Source: Trichoplax adhaerens
Taxonomy: Eukaryota > Placozoa > Uniplacotomia > Trichoplacea > Trichoplacidae
Assembly (NCBI RefSeq): GCF_000150275.1
Contig: NW_002060952.1
Coordinates: 1,540,452-1,604,451 of the forward strand
DNA: 64,000 bases
Direction of reading: 5' to 3'
Shown here: positions 12,830 to 24,726 of the stretch, in pieces
Numbering within the stretch: position 1 is the stretch's first letter
Layout of the letters: every line of letters starts with the position of its first letter
The notes under the pieces: generated by a model
Seen by the model: only the letters and a program-made list of their open reading frames with translations
The model's database searches: none
Told to the model about the DNA's origin: nothing
Translations under genes and position numbers: made by a program

Positions 12830-14459
12830 TCAAGTTATAACGGTAAAATAAGATGACCGCAGTTCTTCACCTTTCATGATCGGGTGCGTGGAAATAAGAA
12901 TAACCATCCGAATTTTTCTATTGAGTAAGAGAATTCAAGTTCAGTAGGATATTCCATTTAGACCCTAATTTTCTACGACCTTGAGTTTTAGTTTATAAAG
13001 AGCAAAACGAATACAGTAATATTACCTAGTACCCATTTCTTCTTCGTAAGTTAAATTTCGAAAGTAAACATTTGGTATGAATCGATAAAGTGTTAAAGGC
13101 AAATCTTCCGGAAAGTTAATTTCATGATAAATAACATTAGCTGGAGAATCTAAAATAACCGCGGATATCAAATACTTAGGGCATGCTATACACTGGAAAA
13201 CCTATTGACACTAAAGTTTGTCACTAACACTAAACATGCGTTGACAAACTATATTCAAAATTTCGGTAAGCTATTGGTTGTAGATAAGTAGTTATATTAT
13301 TTATAACTTGTATAGACTTTGATTATCTCCATATTGTTATTTAATTACACTGCTTCTTATATTTCCAAAGTTAAATGTAGGAAAAATTATTACGCGATTA
13401 CTTTTGGATTGGTTATTAATGTATTGACCAATAGCCATAGGATTTACTGGATTTGATGTCAGCCATGTTATATCGTTCAGTATATGATGCCCTAGAATAT
13501 CGCGTTTTGTGCAAGACCTAGAATACATACATTACACGTAAAAGTAGATAAGATTTAAAGCTAAGAATCTTCTTTCCATGGTTACGGCTTAATAACATAC
13601 GCATAAATGGAATTTATGCACAGCTCTATTTACGTGTTTCGTATTAGACTGTCTTACATATAAACAGCTTTAGATATGCCATGATCTTTGCCATCAATTA
13701 TTGTTCCATCAACACATCGAAACATGAAGGAATTCCGTATCGACTGAAATAGCATCGAATCGTGCGACTGATAAATTGTGCCTATCAGAATATAAAATCC
13801 TGTAAACTATAAAAGGCTAGAGCATTATGTTGTAAAGCTATTCCGCAGCTGTCAGGCCATGATAGATCGCACTGCAATTCGATCTAAATTTAAGGCTAAA
13901 AATATACCTGGATATAAAGCTACTACTTTGCCAGGTGGTATATACCCATCTGAGACATAAACACCTATTCCTTTATCTTTTGTTTCTTTGCGAGCGATGG
14001 TAAATCCGCAAACATTCATCATTATCATGCTAGCCGCTTGAGAGTCCATCGCCAAAGACTCGCTGTCATAATTATGACGATATTTTCTTATGTCAATCTT
14101 TTTTACTGCCGTATCCAAACGATAAAATAACTCTTTTAGAGTGTTACAAATTTCATTTTCTTTAACTTGTAATCCTTCAGTACTTGAGTTTTCCTTGGGA
14201 ATGTATTTTATTGTCCTTCGCAAAAATACAAGTAGACCCAAGTGTTATATTTATAAAAGATCGATATTAGAGCTCAGCTGCGTCCAATGCAAGCTAATAA
14301 TAAATATATATATATATACGAGTATATACCGGTATAACATACTGCATAAATAATTAATTAATTAATAAATTAATGAGCTCACCTATCTTTCAATTTCCAT
14401 ATTAGGTACGGTACGAAGCGATACTTGTAGTTTTGCCACCACTTTAATACCTTCTGCAT
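12830..14459 (-). CDS. SETD9: SET domain-containing protein 9
   Basis: Predicted SET-domain protein (putative lysine methyltransferase; substrates of the family are poorly known). Exons: 14383-14459, 13908-14215, 13658-13781, 13402-13517, 13026-13140, 12830-12917, in total 828 bp or 275 residues, with all phases consistent. The N-terminus carries the family signature KYRFVPYLIWKL, then RTIKYIPKEN. The SET domain begins about residue 95 with KGIGVYVSDGYIPPG and VVALYPGTIYQ. It continues with FRCVDGTIIDGKDHGISKA, DITWLTSNPVNPMAIGQYINN (the N-N pair of the cofactor site) and ends with MKGEELRSSYFTVIT. Human SETD9 is about 299 residues, so this copy is near full length. It lacks a post-SET cysteine cluster, as the family does. 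The first ATG is in a separate small exon, with a TTG-initiated frame at 14241 being only read-through of intron sequence. Confidence 0.95.
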
Positions 14460-14645
14460 ACGCTGTAGTTAGTGTGTGCACACATGCATATATATACCTA
14501 GTCACCAATTTATGCGTTTATGCTGTAGTACTATGCAATATGTATACAGGATTAGCAGCTAATTAGATATTGTGCAGCAGCATTGATGCTATTTTCAACT
14601 ACTGTATTGCCTGTTGCCCGAACGAGAGCTTTTATGGAAAGGAGA

Positions 14646-14768
14646 TGCTTACAGTACTGTGCAATATACTGTACAATGTGGCCCTTCGTGTTACTGTCGA
14701 TTGTATAGCACTGTACAGCACAGTGTACATGCACTCACTCCCTGATATACAGTAGTACTGTACAATTT
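14646..14768. repeat. Small GTAC/TGTAC palindrome cluster
   Basis: Short cluster of ACAGTACTGT, ACTGTAC and GTACTGTAC words, of the same type as the larger satellites at 9311 and 22800. It lies about 190 bp upstream of the SETD9 start codon, in the region shared with INSIG. Confidence 0.7.
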
Positions 14769-14984
14769 AGACTGCATTCAAAAATTAATTTTATTTTAAA
14801 ATGAGCAATATATTTCCCAACAGCTTAACGCTTTAGTGTAGTAGCAATCTGTTGATATAAATTCGACAGGAATTCTATTTACTAAAAGTGGTCTATCTAC
14901 ACCTGTTAAGCCATTTTTTGTCACTTTTAAAAATGGCGTTGTGTCAGTATTTGAAACGGCGAAAGTTCACTTACAGCAAATAAA

Positions 14985-15860
14985 ATTCTTGAGGAAATTA
15001 TATCAAGAGACCATCACTTATCGACTGTATACTAAACTGTGAAGCTGTTAGGAGCTTGAGTTAACCTTTAGTAAATGAAATTGTTGAAGAAATTATATCA
15101 AGAGACCGTCACTTATCGACTGTATACCAGTGTTCCATACAATCCTATTGTTGATTGTTTAATACTTTTCATCCTCCATTATGTATACTAAACCATGAAG
15201 CTGCTAGGAGCCTCAATTCACTTTTAGTAAATAAAATTGTTGAAGAAATTATATCAAGAGACCATCACTTATCGATTATACTGTATACTAAACCGTGAAA
15301 CTGTTAGGAGCTATAGTTAACCTTTAATAAATAAAAGTCTTGAAGAAATTATATCAAGAGACCATCACTTATCGACAGTATACTAAACTGTGAAGCTGTT
15401 AGGAGCTAGAGTTAACCTTTAGTAAATGAAATTGTTAAAGAAATTATATCAAGGTCTCTTTAGACCATCACTTATCGACTGTATACTAAACTGTGAAGCT
15501 GTTAGGAGCTTGAGTTAACCTTTAGTAAATGAAATTGTTGAAGAAATTATATCAAGAGACCATCACTTATCGACTGTATACTAAACTGTGAAGCTGTTAG
15601 GAGCTTGAGTTAACCTTTAGTAAATAAAATTGTTGAAGAAATTATATCAAGAGACCGTCACTTATCGACTGTATACCAGTGCTCCATACAATCCTATTGT
15701 TGATTATTTAATACTTTTCATCTTTAATTATGTATACTAAACCGTGAAGCTATTAGGAGCTATAGTTCACTTTAGTAAAAATTGTTGAAGAAATTATATC
15801 AAGAAACTATCACTTATCGACTGTACACTAAACCGTGAAGCTGTTGGGAGCAAAGTCATT
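14985..15860. repeat. Tandem array of about 100-bp units
   Basis: About eight copies of a roughly 95-100 bp unit. Each contains GAAATTATATCAAGAGACC, CATCACTTATCGACTGTATAC, TAAACTGTGAAGCTGTTAGG and AGTTAACCTTTAGTAAATGA. Units begin near 14989, 15083, 15243, 15342, 15439, 15540, 15636 and 15785. Two units (near 15126 and 15676) carry the same extra block of about 70 bp, starting CCAGTG(T/C)TCCATACAATCC, so a longer composite repeat was itself copied. One unit near 15452 has a short internal insertion. The copies are very similar, which implies recent homogenisation. Confidence 0.9.
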
Positions 15861-16403
15861 TTTTAAACTTCAAATTTTAATTTAATTTTTAATTAAATAA
15901 TATAGTCTACTGTACCGTAAAGCCAGTATGATACCGCCAGCTTTTATATGGTGGCATTACAGAAAACAGACATGACAGACGCAAGATGTTTTTGAAAAAA
16001 ATCTTTCCAAAAGTTCATACCATAATGCTAGGTTACTGGACGGAAGCCCTACATCAATAATACTGTAGCATGCATCGCTCCATTATCCATACTGTCTGTA
16101 GTTGATGCCTTTTCTAGGGTAAAATTGTAGTTGAAAATTCCAATATTTAATGAAGTGTTGACAGAATTGAGACCGCAATTGGTAAGGTGGTCTTCTCTTC
16201 CTGTGGCTACAAATTAACACTCTAGACGTAGAATACAAGTAGTAATAGCTAACATTATTATCATTTTGCATTGGGGCACGGTATGCTAGTTGTAATAGCG
16301 TTATCATAAAGTACAGTATTGGAGTACATCTAGTTAGTAGCTTTATGTACTAATACTGTACTTACATAGCTTGATTTTTTATTATCATAATATATTTACT
16401 GCC

Positions 16404-19010
16404 ATGATCGTTTGTAGAACTTTAGTTCCCCCGATGCATTTCTTACTCCGGACGTTAATAGTATTTGTAGTTGGTGTGTTGCTTTCCCTTGCACTGTTAA
16501 TACTTCAAATTGAACGTAATGTGGCGTTATTTCCGCCCGGTGTCTTGTCTGATCTTTCTTCTATACCTTGGTGGGTGCCAATCTCGTGTGGAGCTGGTGC
16601 AGCAACAATTGGGCTATCGCTGCCAAAGATGGACGAATGGTTTCAGAGAAAATATGATTATCATCATGATCAAGTCGAATGGGTCGGTGTACTGCGATGT
16701 GTAGGTAAGTTAAACTCAATAACTTATCAAGCGACTTATAGTCATAATAATGATGTTTTAATGAATTATAAAATACTGTACGATCTTCGTTGTAAGGATT
16801 ATCGCAAACTCAAATTCGATCAGGAAATGGGTGCTTTATTGCAGTACATATTTCAAGCTCTCGGATTTGTAGCTATAATTGATAGACATCTAGGATTACA
16901 TCAAACATAATAGGCCTTGGACCAAAACCTTCATCAAATGAAACTTTAACAGTAGAAATGGATAGTATAGAATCTGAAATGATCATATATATCCGAGATT
17001 CAGTTGATAATTATAATTATAATCAGACTACTTGCATGACTGTCATGATGGAATGTCTGTCCTGCGTTTTTTACTATACAGTCACCAGCCATAATACCCT
17101 AATGTTAATCATACGTTCGTTCATGGACTAAAGTACAATAATGATGGTCAGGCAATTGCACATTTAGTATAATATAACTGGTTAGAATTAGGTACTTATC
17201 CATGCAAAAGGCAGCTTTCCACGTTGATCTGTGGCTAATCAGCGGGTTTAATTGATCGTTTTCTTGTATTTTAGGAATCTTTGTCGGGATAACATACGCT
17301 AGTACCCTGGCTTATAACTCTGTAAGTTTCACACCAACAGCAAATCATTTCTTGATCAATTTCTTGCAAATTATCAACAGTATAACGCCATTCAAGTCGA
17401 TGATGTGGACAGTACAGTATTGTATTCATCAATGATCCCTTAGTTTATTGTTCACTTTCTACATCTTACGTTATGAACTTATTACAAAGTTATTGATGTA
17501 TTCTTGTAGCTACTCGCCAGCATGAGTGACCATCTTATTACCAAGTAGTAAGTCTTCAGTTGCTACAGTTATTACAGTAGTAGTTGATGTACAATGTACA
17601 TTATTGGTGCTTAAAATATTGTACATTAAATTATAGTAAAGTGCCAAACGTGGTACTTACTGCATATAGCTAGAGATGCGTATATTCGGCACTATATTGA
17701 TCCAGATATGATTTATTCTATCTAATTAGCGAGAGCGAAGAGTTGTAATCAATGGCAATTCTAGGAGTCATTGACAATGACTAATGCAATTTTTAATTGA
17801 CATAAGAATTATTACTTACAAAGTATAAATTGTGATTCAAGTGTCTTATAGTAGTAAAACACAGTTTAATTACTGTCATATGTACGTCCTCAACACTAAT
17901 CTATACCGACTTTTGGATAATAGCGTACAAGAAATCACTGCATAAATACACAAATTAGCATTTCAAATGTTGTACGCGCACAATGTACAGTACATAACTC
18001 TTCTCATTAAAGTAATAACTATTAAGTAATCTATTCAAAAGATGGGTGCAATATCCACCCAATGTTGATCAAATCTTGAAATACAGACGTGGGTCAACTG
18101 ATTTTATTCGAGATAATACATTGAACACTTTAATATTACTATACGTGTATTTAACTAACAGTGGTTTTTGTTGGTACCATAGAACAGTAAATAATAATAC
18201 ATTTTATGATGTAAGAAATTTACTTCAGCTGCTACCTTATCGCGGTTAAACTAGATTCTGTGCTGGTGCACTATGCTAAATTTATTATTTCAGACAGTTA
18301 ATTTAATTCAAAACGATTGATGCATAATTTTAAATACATTCAAAATTGATGCGGTTACATAAACTGGTTTATACGCTGATGCATTATATCATTTTGGGAT
18401 CTTGTTTTCGCAGGAAATTCAAATAGAAGTTGCTAAATTTTCAGTATCACTTTCTTTGATGGCTATTGGTCAGTGGTGGTTATTCGATAGATCTGTAAGT
18501 GGGTTTGTTCTTGGGGTGGCAGTTTCTTTTACAGCTACTGCAGTAACTCAAATTATTGTCCACTATGGAATATTTAGGTGAGTTCTATTCATGACTTGAA
18601 TAAGTCGGTGTCTATAACACCGAGTGTAATAGAAGGGTATTCTTTTGTCATAGTATTTCTTTGCTTAAAAGAAGAATACAATAAATAATTGCTTGGTTTT
18701 CGAATATAATGTTGTTGAGCTTCTTCACTGACCCTATACACCATATTTTTCTTTATTGGTCATCTTGTCCAATGCCTTTACTGTATCACTACTAGGAGAT
18801 GTTGTTTAATTGTTGTTTAATACCGCTTACTTTGTAAGTCATCTTAATTATATCCTCTTCTTTGTATTGCATAGCTTTTCCAAGCCTGATTTTCTTAGTA
18901 TACGGTCTTGGCTACCTGGAGTATTTTTTTCTGCTACAATTGCTATTGGTAGCTTAGGACGACAACTAGCGCAGGTAACGTTCCACTTAAGTGTCTATCA
19001 GTTTCAGTAA
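16404..19010 (+). CDS. INSIG: Insulin-induced gene protein (INSIG), sterol-regulated ER membrane protein
   Basis: ER membrane protein that in animals holds the SCAP-SREBP complex in the ER and links HMG-CoA reductase to degradation when sterols are high. Exons 16404-16704, 17275-17321, 18414-18577 and 18875-19010 join in consistent phases into 215 residues, matching INSIG2-size proteins. Multiple hydrophobic segments are visible: VFVVGVLLSLALLIL, VPISCGAGAATIGL, IFVGITYASTLAY, SVSLSLMAIGQWWLF, FVLGVAVSFTATAVTQIIV and WLPGVFFSATIAIG. Family signatures are LQIERNVALFPP, WWVP, QWWLFDRSVSG and PDFLSIRSWLPG; the Asp of PDF matches the conserved residue important for SCAP binding. The last exon runs through a possible donor after GRQLAQ, so the final 12 residues could be replaced by another exon. 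Start chosen at the first ATG. Confidence 0.95.
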
Positions 19011-20722
19011 ATGACGTTAGATGAGATTATTACTGTGTATTATATAATCTATTACGAATTCCCAATGTATCTGAAGTACTAAATTATGACTGTATTATTT
19101 TACTACACAAGACGAACGAAGCCATACATTAAAAGAAAGATTCATCTTAAGGATAATGAAATTGCTTACATAAACATGTTTTGCAGCTGGAATTCGAGGA
19201 ACTGTTTAATTATATAATATAAACATGGCTGGCTTCCTCATTCACGAAGTAACGACTGTAACGTGCTTCCTGGGAATACGAACAGATTTCATTATAGGGT
19301 AATAGATGTAACTAATTTTCAACTTAGATGCAATGACAATATTAACTTAATGTAACTAACGTGTTGAATGCTATAAAAAAAACTACTACCAGTATTCTAA
19401 TCTATAATATCATATGGATGTTCTGAAAATGTACATAGTATCAACAATCGGCGAAATGTCATTTCAAAAGGATTGAATTTACTTTACTAAACCTAATTCA
19501 ATTGGAAGATTTTTATTTAGGTGATTAAAATTAATTATTTCTATTGTTGTTGAATTTATCTGGATTGCATAATAAGAGAATACGTTGCTGACATGATGTT
19601 GTTATCGTGGGATCGATTATGTACGTACATTGCATTGTACAAAATAATAAGGGCATTTGTGAACTTGTAAATTGATATCGGATCCTTAATAATAACTACA
19701 AAGCTGTGTTAACTTCCAGGAATAAAAATGACACAATTTTATTTAGTTAGCTAGCTTTTATGAACCTAGAGCGTTAAGCGATGAAACTATCCCTGAGGTA
19801 TACCTGTAAAGATATTGTGTGTTATGGAAATTTCGTAAAATTAACCTTTCAATAATAATGATGAATCAATAGGAAATGCATGATAGCAAACTTTATATTC
19901 ATATATCAAAAAATAGCAGATTCCCAAGCCAGGATACTGTACAGTATACGGTAATACTGTACGAATAATATTGATCATGCTAACTCCATTCGCCTTCTTA
20001 GTTTAGTAGCTGCATAATGATCTAAGTCGTAGACTCATAGGTATAATCATGAACTGGAAAAGATTTTCTTTCCCACTTGATACTCTATGGTAAGAGACAA
20101 AAGTACCTACTCGAGTACTTTTTATAATACTGTACTTCGATGTGGCAGGAATTGTACTGAGAAGTGAGTTGCACGATAGCACTGTCAAAGTAACTTTAAA
20201 GGCAGTAGTGCATAAGAGAGTATAAAGTGCAGGACATTTACGACATGCATCGTAACAGCATCGACCATCCATTTATGTGCATACAGCATTGAACTTGCAC
20301 TTTCATTTAAATGATTGTAATAATTATATCAAAATTTCATGGGATGCGGTTTGTAGATAATCATTAAAATTAGTTCGCATATTACTGTATACCCGTGATA
20401 TCGTGGGAGTTCAGACATCATCATTCAGAAGTTTATGAAGTTCTTTTGCAACCTATACTTTGCGGCATAAACCGGCCAAAAACTAAATTTCAAGTAACCT
20501 ATTTACCACATATCAAATCGGCGTCATATCCATACACCTCTGGTCTTACATAAAAAATTAGGATGGCACTGTATCTTGTAGATCGAACCAATCAACAAGG
20601 CCTAAACAGTATCCGTGCACAATAATAATAGTACGTACAGATAAGCAATCTTTCAAATTTACACCCGTTTATTTCCGATGCTTTACAAATTGATATTACA
20701 CATTATGTTAAGACGTTACTGT
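19011..20722. other. Intergenic DNA between convergent genes
   Basis: Spacer between the 3' ends of INSIG (+) and RPS19 (-). Only short frames are present, and one small TACTGTACAGTATAC word lies near 19935-19960. No gene or RNA was recognised. Confidence 0.5.
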
Positions 20723-21985
20723 TCACGAGCTTTTCTTTTGTGCTACCTAAAATAAAAGTTTTAAATATCAAAATTCAATTTGATACCTAAATTTAATTTC
20801 TTAAAATTGTAAGATAATAGTATTCTTAATTTTGAATAAAGCAATAGAAGGCGAACCTGAGCAGCAATACGGTCTAAATCTCTTTGTCCACCTGAAGTAA
20901 TGTATCTACCACTAATAGGAAGGAATGAAATAATGTCAATTTGTGGTTTATTTGCGCTATGCTGTATATTACAGTATTATGACAGAAAGCGCTAAAATGC
21001 CTACGTTAACAGTACGAGTATCTTACCTAGCATCTGCGACTTTCTGGATAATCTTCATGCCTTCTAGGGATTGTAGAACAGCACGAGCAACTCCACTAAT
21101 ACCAGGAGAATAATGACAGGGTCTTGAACCACGTCGTTTCTTAGCTGTAAGTTGTAAAAGTACTACGTTACTATTATGTGCTATAGTCATAATCTGTACG
21201 AATTACACCAAAGTGCATTATGTCACAATTGTTCATTAATTTCGGATGCTAATACAGTATACTGCTGTGTAAACCGAACGAAAAATAGGCTCGAAAGGGT
21301 CGTGTAGAATCTCATAATGCATTGCTTTGGTCAAATAACACTTCTTAATTAAGATGAAGTAGCGCACACTGACCTCCGTACTTTCTTCTAATTCTACCAA
21401 CACCTTGGCCGCCTTGAAGATAGATTCTTCTAGCTACAGCGGCAGCCCTGATGTAATACCAATCTGGATCATATGGAGCTAATTCTTTGGAAATGTTAGT
21501 TTTGGCTAGGTCAACATGATCTGGTACATTTAATTTGCCTGATCTATTAAAATTTAAATTGATAATATGATGTATTACAAATTAATGTTGACAGTAAAGT
21601 CAAAAAGGATTATTGATCGACACACTAGTAATGCGAACCTACGGTATGTATTATTAATGCTTACGTATAACTATAAGTTTAAGGCATGGGTTGGAAGCTG
21701 TTTATCTCTATGCTAGAGTTAACAAGCGAAACTACGAACAGAGCTAGAGACAGCCTACTGAACAGCGTTTAACCTCACAATAAAAACGGTACACGCATAT
21801 AAATATGATGACTAACTGGTGCAGAATACTAACTGCTCAATTCACACCATTTTAGGCCACAACTATGGTATGTAACTACCATTCAATTATAACATTCAAT
21901 TATCATACTTTTTCAAGTAGGCCGCAAAGGCTTTGACAAAGTCGTGAGGACTGACGTCCTTAACAGTTACACCACCAGAAGTCAT
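20723..21985 (-). CDS. RPS19: 40S ribosomal protein eS19 (RPS19)
   Basis: Component of the small ribosomal subunit head, needed for 18S rRNA maturation in other eukaryotes. Coding exons: 21909-21985, 21374-21543, 21027-21144, 20857-20911, 20723-20746, giving 444 bp or 147 residues (human 145), with all phases consistent. Conserved segments are [58 protein letters not shown], the basic [23 protein letters not shown] and [12 protein letters not shown]. The last exon is only seven codons plus stop (VAQKKSS). The ATG directly follows a splice acceptor (ctttaatag|ATG), so the leader is on a separate exon. The frame continuing past 20857 is intron read-through. Confidence 0.97.
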
Positions 21986-22707
21986 CTATTAAAGAGAGCA
22001 AAATAAAGCCATCATGAAAATCATTCCAGAGTAACAAGGTTGCTAAGTAAGTATTGAAACAGTATGCACTGGTATACTGTGTAGCACACTGTGTTGTAAT
22101 CGCTCTTAAAAATTCGGTCTCCATTTTAACATTAGCAAAAAAGAATAGAACTTTATACGCTTATTATTGCCATAACGAAAACACCAGAAAGACTATGAGC
22201 ATGTCAAGAGTGCAGTCGCCTGAACGCGGTCCACAGCATCGCTAGCACTATCGTAGACGCCTGACTGAATTGGCTATTACTTCGCAGCTGTGCATTGAGA
22301 AGTTCACGGCATTCGCAATACTGTACTACTAATTTCTGCTTACAAGAAGTAACGACAACCAATAAAAGAAGTAGAACTACTATAGAAGCGAAGCCCTACG
22401 GATGAAATCGAGTCGATTTACTACTCTAAAAGTATCAGCATCATGGATCAAGTTGAAAGCGCACAAATACGATTTTCTTGTAGTCTAACGTACAATATCA
22501 GAAGCTAATATATCATCAGTTTTACACGAGTAAAACCCAGATAAACAATCTCAATCGGAGTGTATCTACCATAAAATCTTATGGACATAGTTAACTTGAA
22601 GACATGTGTAAATTGCACATCAATCTATTGGCAAATTTTAAACGATAGAAGAGCAAAAGCCTAAAATGATGAATCTTTCCGAATCTACACGTGGTTCGCC
22701 ATCTTAC

Positions 22708-22738
22708 CTTGCCACTCGTCCGTCACAGAAAAGGAAGG
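22708..22738 (-). promoter_or_regulatory. RPS19 non-coding leader exon with 5'TOP-like start
   Basis: On the minus strand a pyrimidine tract (CCTTCCTTTTCTG) is followed by GTGACGGACGAGTGGCAAG and a strong donor gtaaga at 22707. Joined to the acceptor just before the ATG at 21985, it gives a leader of about 30 nt. This is the classic layout of ribosomal-protein genes: C-plus-pyrimidine transcription start, very short untranslated first exon, and the ATG at the start of exon 2. The exact start nucleotide is inferred. Confidence 0.7.
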
Positions 22739-22795
22739 TAGAGGGGCGGCCTATCGTCTTTATCAGGGCGTCGATTCAGTACATTACGATGCCGT

Positions 22796-23840
22796 GCAAA
22801 GTGCAGTACAGTACTGTACGCTGTACAGTACTGTACTGTAGGTCAAATGCATTCTGTGATACAGTACAGTACTACCGTACTGTACTGTACAATAAGTACA
22901 CTGGCCAATGGTACGGTAGTAATGTACTGTACCGTACTGTACTGTACAGTTTTCGAGGTCGTCAAGGTCTGGTCTGGGTCCTTTATTTACGCACAGTGTA
23001 CAGTACAGAGCCCAGTAGCGTGCTGTACTGTACTGTACATTTCTCTTTATTTTACCGTACTGTACTGTACAGTACTGTACAGTATGCAAACAGTCTACTG
23101 TAGTGTACAGTACTGTACTGTGCAGTTTTCGAGGTTGTCAAGGTCTGGTCTGGTCCTTTACGCACAGTGTACACTGTACAGTACAGTGTACAGTATACAG
23201 TAGTGTCCAGTACTGTACTGTACTGTATAGTACTGTACAATACAGTATAGTGTCCAGTACTGTATTGACACTTCTGTTGTTTTACTCATTGTACTGTACA
23301 GTACAGTGTACTGTACGTAAAATTCACTCTGTGATACTGTACTGTACTGTACACTGTAGTACTGTACACTGTACACTGTACAGTACAGTACAGTCAGGTC
23401 TAACAGTACTGGACTTAAGAGCAAGTTTAACTTTCTAACTTTACCAGATTCAGATTTTTCAGAATCTCTTCATCAACCTAATATATCATTCTATTATAGC
23501 TTTACTATATTTTTAAAGAATAATATTGCCCGAAAGTGACAAAATGTTATGGTACACACTGTACAGTATACAGTATTATTGTACAGTATGCCAACAGTCT
23601 ACTGTACAGTACAGTACTGTACACTGTACAGTACACAGTATAGTTTTCGAGGTCGTCAAGGTCTGGTCTTGTCCTTTGCGTGCAGAGTACAGTGTACAGT
23701 GTACAGTATAGTGTCCGGTACTGTACTGTACAGTACACTTCTGTTGTTTTACTCACTGTACGTACTGGACAGTGTACAGTACAGTACATATGCCAACTAC
23801 AGTACAAATTAGAGGTACACTACAGTACTGTACTGTACCT
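22796..23840. repeat. Second GTACTGTAC palindromic satellite
   Basis: Two dense blocks (about 22796-23410 and 23550-23840) of GTAC, ACTGTACAGT and TACAGTGTACA words. A non-palindromic core TTTTCGAGGTCGTCAAGGTC, followed by TGGTCTGG, recurs at about 22949, 23124 and 23643. The accessory core differs from that of the array at 9311 although the GTAC words are the same. The array lies between the divergent starts of RPS19 (-) and CSE1L (+). Long frames on both strands here are created by the low-complexity repeat and are not genes. A run of ten or more C follows near 23958. Confidence 0.9.
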
Positions 23841-24726
23841 AAGTGACTGGTAACTTTCAAATTGAATGATAAAGTGCACTGTACAGACGGACAACCGCTT
23901 CATCGTCATACTGTACTGTACGTATGAGTACGATAGCTTGAACCAATTCACTCCAACCCCCCCCCCCCCGCACAAAAGCAACAGTACCCGTGGTAATTTC
24001 AAATTTTTTGCACCACTTTGCCTAGCCTTCCTGTTTGGCAACGTTGCATTAGTTTGGCAAGTATAATTGGTAAATAAATACTCGGAGAATAATTAAAAGA
24101 GAATTCAATTGCAATAATTTCTGTCATTATTTCTGTTTGACCTATAACCAAGATTATTATTGTCATGCCTGCGTCATTTTTCCTTTAATTTCTGTTTGTT
24201 CATTGATGCACACTACTGGGTCATGTCGTCATTCAACCCGCCAATTTTAAAATGGAGAGTCAGTAGTATTTGCAGTACAGTAAAGGCAATTTTATTGATT
24301 GAAATTAATGTTGAACTGCATCCATGTCGAGGATGTTGTTTAAGCTATACTATCTACTAGGTATTGAATTGAGAGTTGTAAAACAGTAATAACTATGTCA
24401 GAGATTGAAGATGTAAATAATTTCATGACGGTTGCTAAAGACGACGTCGTTGACTGTATCGTCATACAGTTGTATAGTACTACAGCAGATCGTTTATTAT
24501 TCCCATTTCACTCATCACTATTAGAAGTGATTGGCAATTGATCTAGCAATAGCCAAACAAAGATAGTAATCGTGTTTGAGTGACATGGAATCAATATTTC
24601 TACATATTACGTCTTCACATATTGGATATTTTACTTCCATTCTAACGGTTTAATATTATGAAGACTTATGACGATGTCATTCCTCAATCTTGTAGTATAA
24701 AATAGAAATTGGAATAGCGATCAACT

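Noticed and set aside
22666-23812. Several overlapping frames of 60-145 codons on both strands
   Set aside because: They are produced by the stop-poor GTACTGTAC repeat, are rich in Tyr/Cys/Thr/Val/Leu on both strands and have no splice or family support.
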